From positions 1 through 64,000 of the forward strand of contig BPJV01000003.1 of NCBI GenBank assembly GCA_026004795.1: a DNA stretch of 64,000 nt, in the 5' to 3' direction. Position 1 is the first letter of the stretch. Each line of letters opens with the position of its first letter. This DNA comes from Pirellulaceae bacterium (GTDB lineage Bacteria; Planctomycetota; Planctomycetia; Pirellulales; Pirellulaceae). The notes under the pieces are model-generated. The model saw only the letters and a list, made by a program, of their open reading frames with translations, ran no database searches and was not told where the DNA came from. This document shows, piece by piece, positions 9,058 through 16,689 of the stretch. The position numbers were made by a program, and so were the translations under genes.

Positions 9058-10368
9058 TCAAATGTAGCGGTTGATGAGATTCTCCAGCATCTCTTGACGG
9101 CCGCTTCGATTCGGGGCGATCTCCCCTTTCTCCAGCATGTAGGCCTCCAAGTCGGCGAGGGTCGCCTGGCCAGCCTCGACCTGCCGCCCCAGTTCGCTAT
9201 CCCAACTGCTGTAACGCTCTTTGACAAACGCCTCCAACTCGCCGTCGGCCCGGATCGCGGCGGCAATCTTCAGCCCCCGTGCAAAGGCATCCATGCCACC
9301 GATGTGCGCGTAGAACAGATCGATCGGCTCGAAGCTTTCTCGACGCACTTTGGCGTCAAAATTCACCCCACCGGGAGCCAATCCGCCATGCTTGAGGATG
9401 GCCAGCATGCACTGCGTGGTGAGGTAGAAATTGGTCGGAAACTGGTCGGTGTCCCAACCTAACAACAAGTCACCCGTGTTGGCATCGATGGAGCCCAAAG
9501 CTCCTTGGTGCCCGGCGTAGTCGAGCTCGTGCATCATCTCGTGCCCAGCCAAGGTGGCATGGTTCGTCTCGATGTTCAGTTTGAAATGCGGCAGCAGATC
9601 ATAGGCCCGCAGAAAGTTCAAACATGCGGCTGCATCGGAGTCGTACTGATGCTTGGTCGGCTCCTTCGGTTTCGGCTCAATGAGGAACTGACCGGTGAAG
9701 CCGATCTGCTTGGCGTAATCTACCGCCATGTGGAAAAACCTCGCCAGGTGGTCCAACTCGCGTTTCATGTCGGTGTTGTACAAGCATTGGTACCCCTCAC
9801 GACCACCCCAGAACACGTAGTTGACGCCCCCCAATTCCTTGGTGACCTCCAAGCACTTCTTGACTTGCGCCGCCGCGTAGGCGAAGGCGTCGAAGTTGCA
9901 GCTGGTTGCTGCGCCGTGCAGGTAACGCGGATTGCTGAAAAGATTGGCCGTCCCCCACAAGAGCTGCACCCCCGTTTTCTCCTGGTGCTCTTTCAATGCC
10001 TGGGCAACGCGATCGAGATTGGCATGCGACTCGGCCAGCGTGCTTCCTTCCGGAGCCACGTCACGATCATGAAACGCGTAGAACGGCGCCTGCAGCTTTT
10101 CGAAGAACTCGAAAGCCACTTCCACCCGGCGCAACGCATTGTCGAGCGAATCGGTACCGTCATCCCAAGGCCGGACCATCGTCCCCGCCCCAAACGGATC
10201 CGCACCGGTTCCCCGCATGGTGTGCCAGTAGACGATGCTGAAGCGGAGGTGCTCCTTCATCGTCTTCCCCTCGACAACTTCGTCCGGATTGTACCACCGA
10301 AAGGCGAGCGGGTTTTTGCTTTCCGGACCTTCGTACTCAACCTTGGAAACTTCTGGAAAATAAGCCAT
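9058..10368 (-). CDS. xylA: Xylose isomerase
   Basis: A 436-residue cytoplasmic enzyme that interconverts D-xylose and D-xylulose (and glucose/fructose) using two divalent metals. Recognisable segments are [13 protein letters not shown] at the N-terminus, [13 protein letters not shown] (with the catalytic His), [27 protein letters not shown] and [18 protein letters not shown]. The length fits the class II enzymes. I start at the Met of MAYFPEV (10368), five codons inside the longest frame. The gene stop is 64 bases before the UPF0261 start, and the sulfatase stop lies 39 bases upstream of this start, so it is probably inside one operon. No xylulokinase is in the window. Confidence 0.95.
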   Translation of the reverse strand: MAYFPEVSKVEYEGPESKNPLAFRWYNPDEVVEGKTMKEHLRFSIVYWHTMRGTGADPFGAGTMVRPWDDGTDSLDNALRRVEVAFEFFEKLQAPFYAFHDRDVAPEGSTLAESHANLDRVAQALKEHQEKTGVQLLWGTANLFSNPRYLHGAATSCNFDAFAYAAAQVKKCLEVTKELGGVNYVFWGGREGYQCLYNTDMKRELDHLARFFHMAVDYAKQIGFTGQFLIEPKPKEPTKHQYDSDAAACLNFLRAYDLLPHFKLNIETNHATLAGHEMMHELDYAGHQGALGSIDANTGDLLLGWDTDQFPTNFYLTTQCMLAILKHGGLAPGGVNFDAKVRRESFEPIDLFYAHIGGMDAFARGLKIAAAIRADGELEAFVKERYSSWDSELGRQVEAGQATLADLEAYMLEKGEIAPNRSGRQEMLENLINRYI

Positions 10369-10407
10369 AGTCAATCCGTCCAATCCAATTCTACGAGTAA
10401 ATAAACT

Positions 10408-11997
10408 TTAATTCTCTAACATCGATTTCGCAGGCACCAAGGTCTGCTGGTGCTTTTCGACCAAGGCAGCGATTTCCTCCAGAACCTCAGGATGCTCTGC
10501 GGCTACGTCGAAACGCTCGCTCGGGTCGCGCTCGAGATGGTATAGTTGCGGAGGATCGCACTTGGTGAGCTGCCGCGGCTCCGTGCCGTAGGAGCCTTGT
10601 ATTTGAAAATGTGCCTTCCACGGCCCCACGCGGACCGCCATCAATTCGTACGCGCGATAATAAAACAAATGTTTGCGTGGTCCATAACCGGTGCTCTGGC
10701 CGCGCAGGACCGGCGTCAAGTCGACGGAATCCAACACTCGATCGGTCGGCAGTTGAGCGCCGCTGAGTGCGGCGAATGTGGCCATCAAGTCCATGGTGGA
10801 ACCGAGCGCGGCCGTGGTCGTGCCGGCAGGAATGGTCCCCGGCATCCACATCACTGTCGGCTCCCGCATCCCACCTTCCCAAGTCGTGCCTTTTCCCTCC
10901 CGTAGTAGGCCGGCCGATCCGCCATGGTGACGCTGGGAAAGCCATGGGCCGTTGTCACTGGTGAAGACGACCAGGGTATTTTCGGCCAATCCCGTCTCCA
11001 CCAATACATCGAGAAGGCGCCCCACGCTCCAATCGATCTCCTCGACCACGTCTCCATACAATCCCCGACGGCTGACCCCTGCGAAACTCTGCGAGCGAAA
11101 TAGTGGCACATGGGGCATCGAGTGGGCCAAATACAAGAAGAAAGGTTGCTGTTTGTCCACACTACGAATGAACCGCACTGCCTCTTCGGTGTACCGTTTG
11201 GTAATCGTGGTCTGGTCGGCGGGACGCTCGACAATCTTTGCGCCGCGCATCAACGGCACATGAAAGTACTCACTCTTCGGCTCGAAAATGGCCTGCATCC
11301 CCCTGGGTGCCTCCTCCGCCCGATCCATGTCGTTGGAATAGGGAATCCCAAACCAGGAATCGAAACCGTGCTGCATCGGCAAGTACTCGGGAAGATGCCC
11401 CAGATGCCACTTGCCGATCGCCGCCGTTCGATATCCGACCTGCTGCAACATTTCGGCAATGGTGATCTCACCAGCAGGCAATCCACCCGTAGAATCCGGA
11501 AACAAGACTCGCCGCTTGTTACTGCACATCCCATTGCGCAAAGGCAGCCGACCGGTCAACAACGCGGCGCGACTGGGAGTGCACACTGGTGCCGCGGCAT
11601 AAAACTGCACCCACCGCATCCCCTCCTGCGCCATCCGATCCAGTCGTGGCGTGGCGATGCTGGGGTGACCGTAGCAGCGCAGATCGCCGTAGCCCAGATC
11701 GTCGCAGAAGATCACCACGAAGTTGGGACGCTGCCCGGCGGAGACCGGTCCATGGAGCTCTGCTCCTGCTGCCTGCCTTGGCTCGCCAGCCACAAGCAGG
11801 CCTACCAAGATGAGGGCCAGGCGACCTAAGCCCCGTGCCGCCCGCAACCTGCGACCTGCGGTCACGGCATACCCCGGCCCCAGCTCCCCACCTGCCGCGT
11901 GCGGTGACTGGAGGCCTAGCGATAGTATGGGCCAGTAGCATGAGCAGACGGGTGACATACGCAACCTTGACGAGGAGAAGTTAGGAGAATTGTTCAT
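10408..11997 (-). CDS. Arylsulfatase-type sulfatase
   Basis: Up to 529 residues. The catalytic signature CTPSRAALLTGR supplies the Cys that is matured to formylglycine, so a formylglycine-generating enzyme is needed. RPNFVVIFCDDLGYGDL gives the metal-binding Asp pair and FTSDNGPWL a further metal-site motif. Sulfatases cleave sulfate esters, typically on polysaccharides, and are abundant in planctomycetes. The N-terminus is unusually long; a hydrophobic segment near residues 60-72 (LALILVGLLVAG) looks like the export signal, so translation may start downstream, for example at a GTG near codon 45. The neighbouring xylose isomerase suggests sulfated-sugar breakdown. Confidence 0.88.
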   Translation of the reverse strand: MNNSPNFSSSRLRMSPVCSCYWPILSLGLQSPHAAGGELGPGYAVTAGRRLRAARGLGRLALILVGLLVAGEPRQAAGAELHGPVSAGQRPNFVVIFCDDLGYGDLRCYGHPSIATPRLDRMAQEGMRWVQFYAAAPVCTPSRAALLTGRLPLRNGMCSNKRRVLFPDSTGGLPAGEITIAEMLQQVGYRTAAIGKWHLGHLPEYLPMQHGFDSWFGIPYSNDMDRAEEAPRGMQAIFEPKSEYFHVPLMRGAKIVERPADQTTITKRYTEEAVRFIRSVDKQQPFFLYLAHSMPHVPLFRSQSFAGVSRRGLYGDVVEEIDWSVGRLLDVLVETGLAENTLVVFTSDNGPWLSQRHHGGSAGLLREGKGTTWEGGMREPTVMWMPGTIPAGTTTAALGSTMDLMATFAALSGAQLPTDRVLDSVDLTPVLRGQSTGYGPRKHLFYYRAYELMAVRVGPWKAHFQIQGSYGTEPRQLTKCDPPQLYHLERDPSERFDVAAEHPEVLEEIAALVEKHQQTLVPAKSMLEN

Positions 11998-12081
11998 TTC
12001 GTTCCGCCAGGGCTGGGCTCGCCCTTGGCTCGCGCCGCCTGGCTGCTGCTACGCCAGCACTTCCCGGGAAGCACCATAATA

Positions 12082-13017
12082 TCAGGCCGTGCTACGTTTC
12101 AAAATGGCCTCTGCAACTTCCGGCCAAACGGTCGACAAGGACCACAACAACGCCGCTTTTCGAGGTCGGATCAACAGGGCCCGCCGCTTTGCCGCCGCAC
12201 GTAGAATATCCTTGGCCAAACGGTTTGGTTCAAGCCCTCGTAGCCGCGCGCCGCCGCCCGGTCGCAGGGCCTCTGGGGGCACCTGACCAGCATGTGGCAG
12301 CTCTCGATAACGACTTCCAGCATCCGGTCGCTGGATGGGGCCTGGACAAGCCAACAGGACGTGCACGCCCTGGTCGACCAACTCACGACGCGCCTGTTGG
12401 GCGAGCGCCGCCAGGGCATGTTTGGCTATGGCGTAGCCGCCAAGGTATCGCGTCGCCAACAGGCTGGCCAACGAACCGATCAGCACGATGGCGCCTCCGG
12501 GTGCGACGTGAGGTGAGAAGAGCTGAACGGCGTTGAGGCTGGTTTGTACATTGACCGCCATGAGTGCGTCGAGCCGTGCCGCATCCAACGACAGCACGGT
12601 TCCCCGGTCACTCTTGCCCACTGCCTGAATGACTAGATCCACAGAAGTGGCACGTTCCGACGAAAAAGTGTTCCCCGAACTGGCTTTATCCGAGTGCCCC
12701 GGGGCAGAGAGGCCGTCCGGGGCGACCTCACCCACGAAACCAGCCCCCGAGGCAGATTGCGACGCGGCGACGAAGTTGCCAATCCACTGCCGCAGCCCCT
12801 CACGATCGAGCAGGTCTACCGGGGCCGCCTCGATGATCGCCGTTCGGTCGAGCTGCTGCAGTTCTCGCTGCGCCCGCTCCAATCGCTCCCGGTCGCGTCC
12901 CAGAATAGCCATTCGGGCGATGCCCTCACGGACCAACTGTTCGGCCAACGCACGCCCCAGCCCCGAGCTTCCACCGCAAACGACGGCCGTTTTTCCTTTC
13001 CACGTGCGTCCCGACAT
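12082..13017 (-). CDS. Short-chain dehydrogenase/reductase (SDR) family oxidoreductase
   Basis: A 311-residue protein with the Rossmann motif VVCGGSSGLGRALAEQL near the N-terminus (NAD(P) binding) and the catalytic YAIAKHALAAL (YxxxK) motif in the middle; a serine in VLIGSLASLLA completes the triad. An insertion of about 40 low-complexity residues, rich in Ser, Gly and Ala, separates the second and third strands (around residues 88-125) and is unusual. The substrate is not predictable. It is the first gene of the leftward set and ends 84 bases before the sulfatase frame. Confidence 0.82.
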   Translation of the reverse strand: MSGRTWKGKTAVVCGGSSGLGRALAEQLVREGIARMAILGRDRERLERAQRELQQLDRTAIIEAAPVDLLDREGLRQWIGNFVAASQSASGAGFVGEVAPDGLSAPGHSDKASSGNTFSSERATSVDLVIQAVGKSDRGTVLSLDAARLDALMAVNVQTSLNAVQLFSPHVAPGGAIVLIGSLASLLATRYLGGYAIAKHALAALAQQARRELVDQGVHVLLACPGPIQRPDAGSRYRELPHAGQVPPEALRPGGGARLRGLEPNRLAKDILRAAAKRRALLIRPRKAALLWSLSTVWPEVAEAILKRSTA

Positions 13018-13134
13018 CGGACTCCTCAGTTGACTAAGCGGGCAACACCTGTACGCATGCTGGATTGCAAGGTAAGAATGTTATCGCGCCGGTATCACTG
13101 TCGATAGACTGCTACCATTGCTCAAGGATCTTCC

Positions 13135-14577
13135 ATGAACCGACCCTCTCTTGATGAAGCACGATCCAAGATCATCGCCACCATCGGTCCGGCGTGCGAC
13201 TCCCCGCAGATGCTGGCCAAGTTGGTCGATCACGGAGTCGACATTTTCCGCATCAATGCGGCCCATGGTAGTCAACCTTATTTTGCCGAATTGCTGCGGC
13301 GCATCGAAGAAGTTCGGCAGATGACAGGTTTCCCCGTTGGTGTGCTTCTCGATTTGTCTGGTCCGAAAATCCGGTTGGGACAGTTGTTTCAAGACCCTCT
13401 GGAGGTCGAACCGGGGGCGGAACTCGAGTTCGTGCGCGGGGAGGAACCACAGGCACCAACCGAACTGACCTCCAATTACCCGAAGCTGGTCGACGAAGTA
13501 CGGCCTGGTGACCGCATCATGCTGGCCGACGGTACGATCTCGTTAGAGGTAATTGCCTGCGCGGCGGACCGAGTGCGCTGCCGAGTGCTCACCGGGGGAG
13601 TGATTCGCAGTCGGCAAGGGATCAATTTGCCGGGCGTCGCCTTGAGCGTATCGGCGATGCGCCCGGAGGATCTCGACAACGCGATCTGGGCTGCCCAAAA
13701 CGGCATTGATTTCGTCAGCCTCAGCTTCGTCCGCAGTCCTCAAGATGTGACGTCCCTGAAAGACCTCCTCCGGTCACTCGACTGCCAAGCGCTGGTGATC
13801 GCCAAGATCGAAAAGCGAGAGGCGTTGGAGCGGTTAGAAGAGATCGTCGACGCCGCTGACGGCGTGATGGTAGCGCGCGGAGATCTAGGCGTAGAGATCG
13901 ACGTCGCCGAGACCCCCATCGCCCAAAAACGCATCATCCAAGTCTGTCGCGACAAGTTGAAACCGGTCATCGTGGCCACCCAGATGCTCGAAAGCATGCA
14001 CGAAAACAGTCGCCCCACGCGTGCCGAGGCCAGCGATGTGGCCAACGCCATTCTCGATGGCGCCGACGCCTGCATGCTCAGCGGTGAAACCGCCATCGGC
14101 AAGTACCCGATCGCCGCCGTGGACACGATGAACCGCATCATGCGCTATACCGAGCGACTGTTGAAGGACCAACCGGTCGCTCCGCTTCCCAAAGAGGTCA
14201 AGCGCGTCCATCCCATCACCAGTGCCGTGACGTACAACTCATCGAACATCGCCCAGGCCATCGGTGCGAAGCTCGTCGTCGTCGCCAGTCGGACCGGCGG
14301 CACCGCCTGGGTCAAGTCCAAGCAACGCAACTACATCCCCACTCTCGGCGTAAGCAACGATTGGGCGATTCTCAGACGAATGTGTTTATTCTGGGGCATC
14401 ATGCCGCATTACATGGAGTCGCTAGACGATCCTCAGCAGCTAATTCGGGAAGTAGTGCACTGGGGCAAGACCCACAGCTTGCTGGCCCCCGGTGACAATA
14501 TCGTCGTCGTCGCCGGTACCGGTGTAATGGCCAAGACGCATAACCTAGTCGTCGTCCATCAAGTCCAACCTGATTGA
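13135..14577 (+). CDS. pyk: Pyruvate kinase
   Basis: A 480-residue glycolytic enzyme converting phosphoenolpyruvate and ADP to pyruvate and ATP. Signatures are ARSKIIATIGPACDS at the N-terminus, LLDLSGPKIRLG, the active-site block VIAKIEKREALERL, GVMVARGDLGVEI, VIVATQMLESM and LSGETAIGKYP. The C-terminal allosteric domain is present, giving the standard length. Transcribed away from the SDR gene, with 117 bases between them. Confidence 0.96.
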   Translation: MNRPSLDEARSKIIATIGPACDSPQMLAKLVDHGVDIFRINAAHGSQPYFAELLRRIEEVRQMTGFPVGVLLDLSGPKIRLGQLFQDPLEVEPGAELEFVRGEEPQAPTELTSNYPKLVDEVRPGDRIMLADGTISLEVIACAADRVRCRVLTGGVIRSRQGINLPGVALSVSAMRPEDLDNAIWAAQNGIDFVSLSFVRSPQDVTSLKDLLRSLDCQALVIAKIEKREALERLEEIVDAADGVMVARGDLGVEIDVAETPIAQKRIIQVCRDKLKPVIVATQMLESMHENSRPTRAEASDVANAILDGADACMLSGETAIGKYPIAAVDTMNRIMRYTERLLKDQPVAPLPKEVKRVHPITSAVTYNSSNIAQAIGAKLVVVASRTGGTAWVKSKQRNYIPTLGVSNDWAILRRMCLFWGIMPHYMESLDDPQQLIREVVHWGKTHSLLAPGDNIVVVAGTGVMAKTHNLVVVHQVQPD

Positions 14578-14589
14578 CCTCTCGATCGG

Positions 14590-14612
14590 AGAGGCGAGCA
14601 AGCCTCTTTCGT
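14590..14612 (+). terminator. Possible terminator after pyruvate kinase
   Basis: AGAGGC (14590-14595) and GCCTCT (14602-14607) form a 6-bp stem with a 6-base loop, followed by a short pyrimidine run. It lies shortly after the pyk stop codon. The T-tract is poor. Confidence 0.4.
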
Positions 14613-14819
14613 TGCACCACCGAGCCGCCCAATGGCGGGCTAAAGTTCATCGGCGGGGCGAACTCGTAGTTAGCGGACAGGCGCGGGGCGCTGATGGCGC
14701 AGCGGGACTGGCCCACCTCCGTTTTCTAGGCCTGGTGACCGACCCGCGCTTCGCTGCAGCGCGTCACTTCCTCCACCGTACCCTCGAAAGTTGACCCTCA
14801 ATTCCGCGCCTTCGGCACC
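14613..14819. other. Intergenic stretch between pyk terminator and leuA promoter
   Basis: I see no convincing gene in this stretch. A short open frame exists on the + strand, but it has no ribosome-binding site and no recognisable sequence. Confidence 0.5.
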
Positions 14820-14848
14820 TTGACCTCTACCTCCGATCGCTCTAGTAT
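14820..14848 (+). promoter_or_regulatory. Probable promoter of the leuA leader transcript
   Basis: TTGACC (14820-14825) is followed by 17 bases and TAGTAT (14843-14848). This would start a transcript near 14855, upstream of the leader peptide ORF. Confidence 0.5.
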
Positions 14849-14910
14849 AGGATCAGCTGGATCGATGTTAGCCAGCGAATCCCCCTAACGTGATACTCAG
14901 GAAACTTGCC

Positions 14911-14985
14911 ATGGCGCGGTGCGGTCTCCAGACCTTATCCCTTACCAAGCTCCTTCGGGAGCGTATCGGGGTTGGACTGCACTGA
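14911..14985 (+). CDS. leuL: Leucine-rich leader peptide of the leuA attenuator
   Basis: A 24-codon ORF, ATG at 14911 to TGA at 14983-14985. AGGA (14899-14902) gives a ribosome-binding site 8 bases upstream. Six of 24 codons encode leucine (codons 6, 9, 11, 14, 15 and 23), with the cluster LQTLSLTKLL in the middle. Leader peptides rich in the end-product amino acid are the sensing part of classical attenuators: ribosomes stall at these codons when charged tRNA-Leu is scarce. The downstream gene is leuA. The peptide itself is not expected to have a function. The reading frame is different from leuA. Confidence 0.7.
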   Translation: MARCGLQTLSLTKLLRERIGVGLH

Positions 14986-15054
14986 TCGCCTTGCAGCAAC
15001 TACACGTCGGTTCCATCCAACCCCGATGCTCCTCGCGAGCATCGGGGTTTTTTC
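14927..15054 (+). promoter_or_regulatory. Transcription attenuator of leuA (mutually exclusive hairpins)
   Basis: Four pairing regions can be drawn. Region 1 (14927-14934, TCCAGACC) can pair with part of region 2 (14970-14976), with one bulged base. Region 2 (14965-14976, ATCGGGGTTGGA) is perfectly complementary over 12 bases to 15016-15027 in region 3: the antiterminator. Region 3 (15021-15031, CCCCGATGCTC) pairs perfectly over 11 bases with region 4 (15037-15047), followed by TTTTTTC: the terminator. The two structures share 15021-15027 and so exclude each other. Region 2 overlaps the last codons of the leader peptide, so a ribosome finishing it would cover region 2 and allow termination. 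Confidence 0.75.
15021..15053 (+). terminator. Intrinsic terminator inside the leuA leader
   Basis: A perfect 11-bp GC-rich stem (15021-15031 with 15037-15047), a 5-base loop CTCGC, and a run of six T residues. It ends about 39 bases before the leuA start codon, so it must be read through for leuA expression. Confidence 0.85.
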
Positions 15055-15091
15055 GTTGTTTTTCCAGCCGAATCAGCAATTAGGTACCACC

Positions 15092-16645
15092 ATGCGGCGA
15101 ATCATCATCTTTGACACGACGCTGCGTGACGGCGAGCAATCGCCTGGCGCAAGCATGAACCTGAACGAGAAACTGGAAGTGGCTCAAGCGTTGGCCGAGT
15201 TGGGAGTCGATGTTATCGAAGCCGGATTTCCTATCGCCTCTCCCGGAGATTTCGCGGCCGTACGTGAGATCGCCAACACGGTCCGCGGGCCCACCATCTG
15301 CGGCCTGGCCCGCTGCAATACGGCTGATATCGAACGTGCTTGGGAGGCGCTTAAAGGGGCCACGCGGCCACGCATCCATGTGTTCTTGGCCACCAGCGCC
15401 ATCCACCGCGAATTCAAACTGCGGATGACGCAGGAGGAGATCGTGGCCCGTGCTGTCCAAGGAGTTCAGCTGGCCGCCAAGTACTGTGACGACATCGAGT
15501 TCTCGCCGGAAGATGCTGCCCGCACCGAACACGACTTCCTCTGCCGAGTCGTGGAAGCGGCCATCGACGCGGGAGCAACAACGATCAATATCCCCGATAC
15601 TGTTGGTTATGCGGTCCCCAGCGAAATGTACGACCGCTTTCGCATGCTGCTCAACCGCGTGCCGAACATCGATCGCTGCGTGTTAAGCGTCCATTGCCAC
15701 GATGACTTGGGACTGGCCGTGGCCAACTCGCTGGCCGCCGTCGAAGCTGGTTGCGGGCAAATCGAATGCACCATCAATGGCATCGGCGAACGCGCAGGAA
15801 ACTGCGCCCTGGAAGAAGTGGTCATGGCTTTGCGCACCCGCAGTGATCATTACCAGTGCGAAACAGCCATCAACACCAAGCGTCTCGTCCCCACCAGCCG
15901 GCTGGTGAGCAAGGTTACCGGTCTGGAGGTACAGCGCAACAAGGCGATCGTCGGCCGCAACGCCTTCGCTCACGAATCCGGCATCCACCAGGACGGGATG
16001 CTCAAGGAACCCAGCACCTACGAGATCATGCGACCGGAAGACGTGGGATTTGCCAAGACCGACCTCGTGTTGGGGAAACACTCGGGGCGCGCCGCGCTGT
16101 CCGACCGTATTCGTGCGTTGGGATTCTCCCTGACCGCCGAACAACTGCAACACGTCTTTGAACAGTTCAAGCAACTGGCCGACAAGAAGAAATCCATCTA
16201 CGACGGCGACATCGTCGCTTTGGTACAACAAGAAATCTCGGGTCAAGCGGACGAAGCCTGGCGTTTGGTGCGATTCGACGTCACCAGTGGAACGGGCCAT
16301 CCTCCCCGGGTTTCCTTAACGCTTTCCCACCGCGGCAATGAGGTATCCGAAGAAGTAGCTCAAGGCGATGGGCCTATCGATGCTGCCTTTTGGGCCGTTG
16401 AGAAGATTACGGGTTACCACGTCGTATGCAAGGACTTTCGCGTGCGCAGTGCCACCCTAGGGCGCGATGCCCAAGGCGAAGTGCAATTGGAGATCGAGCA
16501 TGAAGGTCAAACGATCCGCGGCACGGGCGTATCGACCGATACCGTGGAAGCGACCATTCTGGCCATGCTGAACGCCATCAACCGCATTGAACAATCTGCT
16601 ACGCCAACCAAGGAAGCTGCGCCATCAACCTCACCGCGGCAATGA
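15092..16645 (+). CDS. leuA: 2-isopropylmalate synthase
   Basis: A 517-residue enzyme making the first committed step of leucine synthesis, condensing acetyl-CoA with 2-ketoisovalerate. Signatures are FDTTLRDGEQSPGASMN near the N-terminus, SVHCHDDLGLAVANSLAAV (metal-binding HxH), and GIGERAGNCALEEVVMAL. The C-terminal regulatory domain (about residues 385-500) is present, so feedback inhibition by leucine is likely. I start at 15092 because the longer frame would run through the leader terminator. Length is normal. No other leu genes adjoin it; the next gene is convergent. Confidence 0.96.
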   Translation: MRRIIIFDTTLRDGEQSPGASMNLNEKLEVAQALAELGVDVIEAGFPIASPGDFAAVREIANTVRGPTICGLARCNTADIERAWEALKGATRPRIHVFLATSAIHREFKLRMTQEEIVARAVQGVQLAAKYCDDIEFSPEDAARTEHDFLCRVVEAAIDAGATTINIPDTVGYAVPSEMYDRFRMLLNRVPNIDRCVLSVHCHDDLGLAVANSLAAVEAGCGQIECTINGIGERAGNCALEEVVMALRTRSDHYQCETAINTKRLVPTSRLVSKVTGLEVQRNKAIVGRNAFAHESGIHQDGMLKEPSTYEIMRPEDVGFAKTDLVLGKHSGRAALSDRIRALGFSLTAEQLQHVFEQFKQLADKKKSIYDGDIVALVQQEISGQADEAWRLVRFDVTSGTGHPPRVSLTLSHRGNEVSEEVAQGDGPIDAAFWAVEKITGYHVVCKDFRVRSATLGRDAQGEVQLEIEHEGQTIRGTGVSTDTVEATILAMLNAINRIEQSATPTKEAAPSTSPRQ

Positions 16646-16689
16646 GGCAGTACCCCTTGGGTCGTCGCCGGCCGTGGCGGTGAGCGCAT

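Noticed and set aside
14906-15091. In-frame N-terminal extension of LeuA beginning at TTG 14906
   Set aside because: It would run through the leader terminator and adds residues unlike the family; the ATG at 15092 gives the normal N-terminus.
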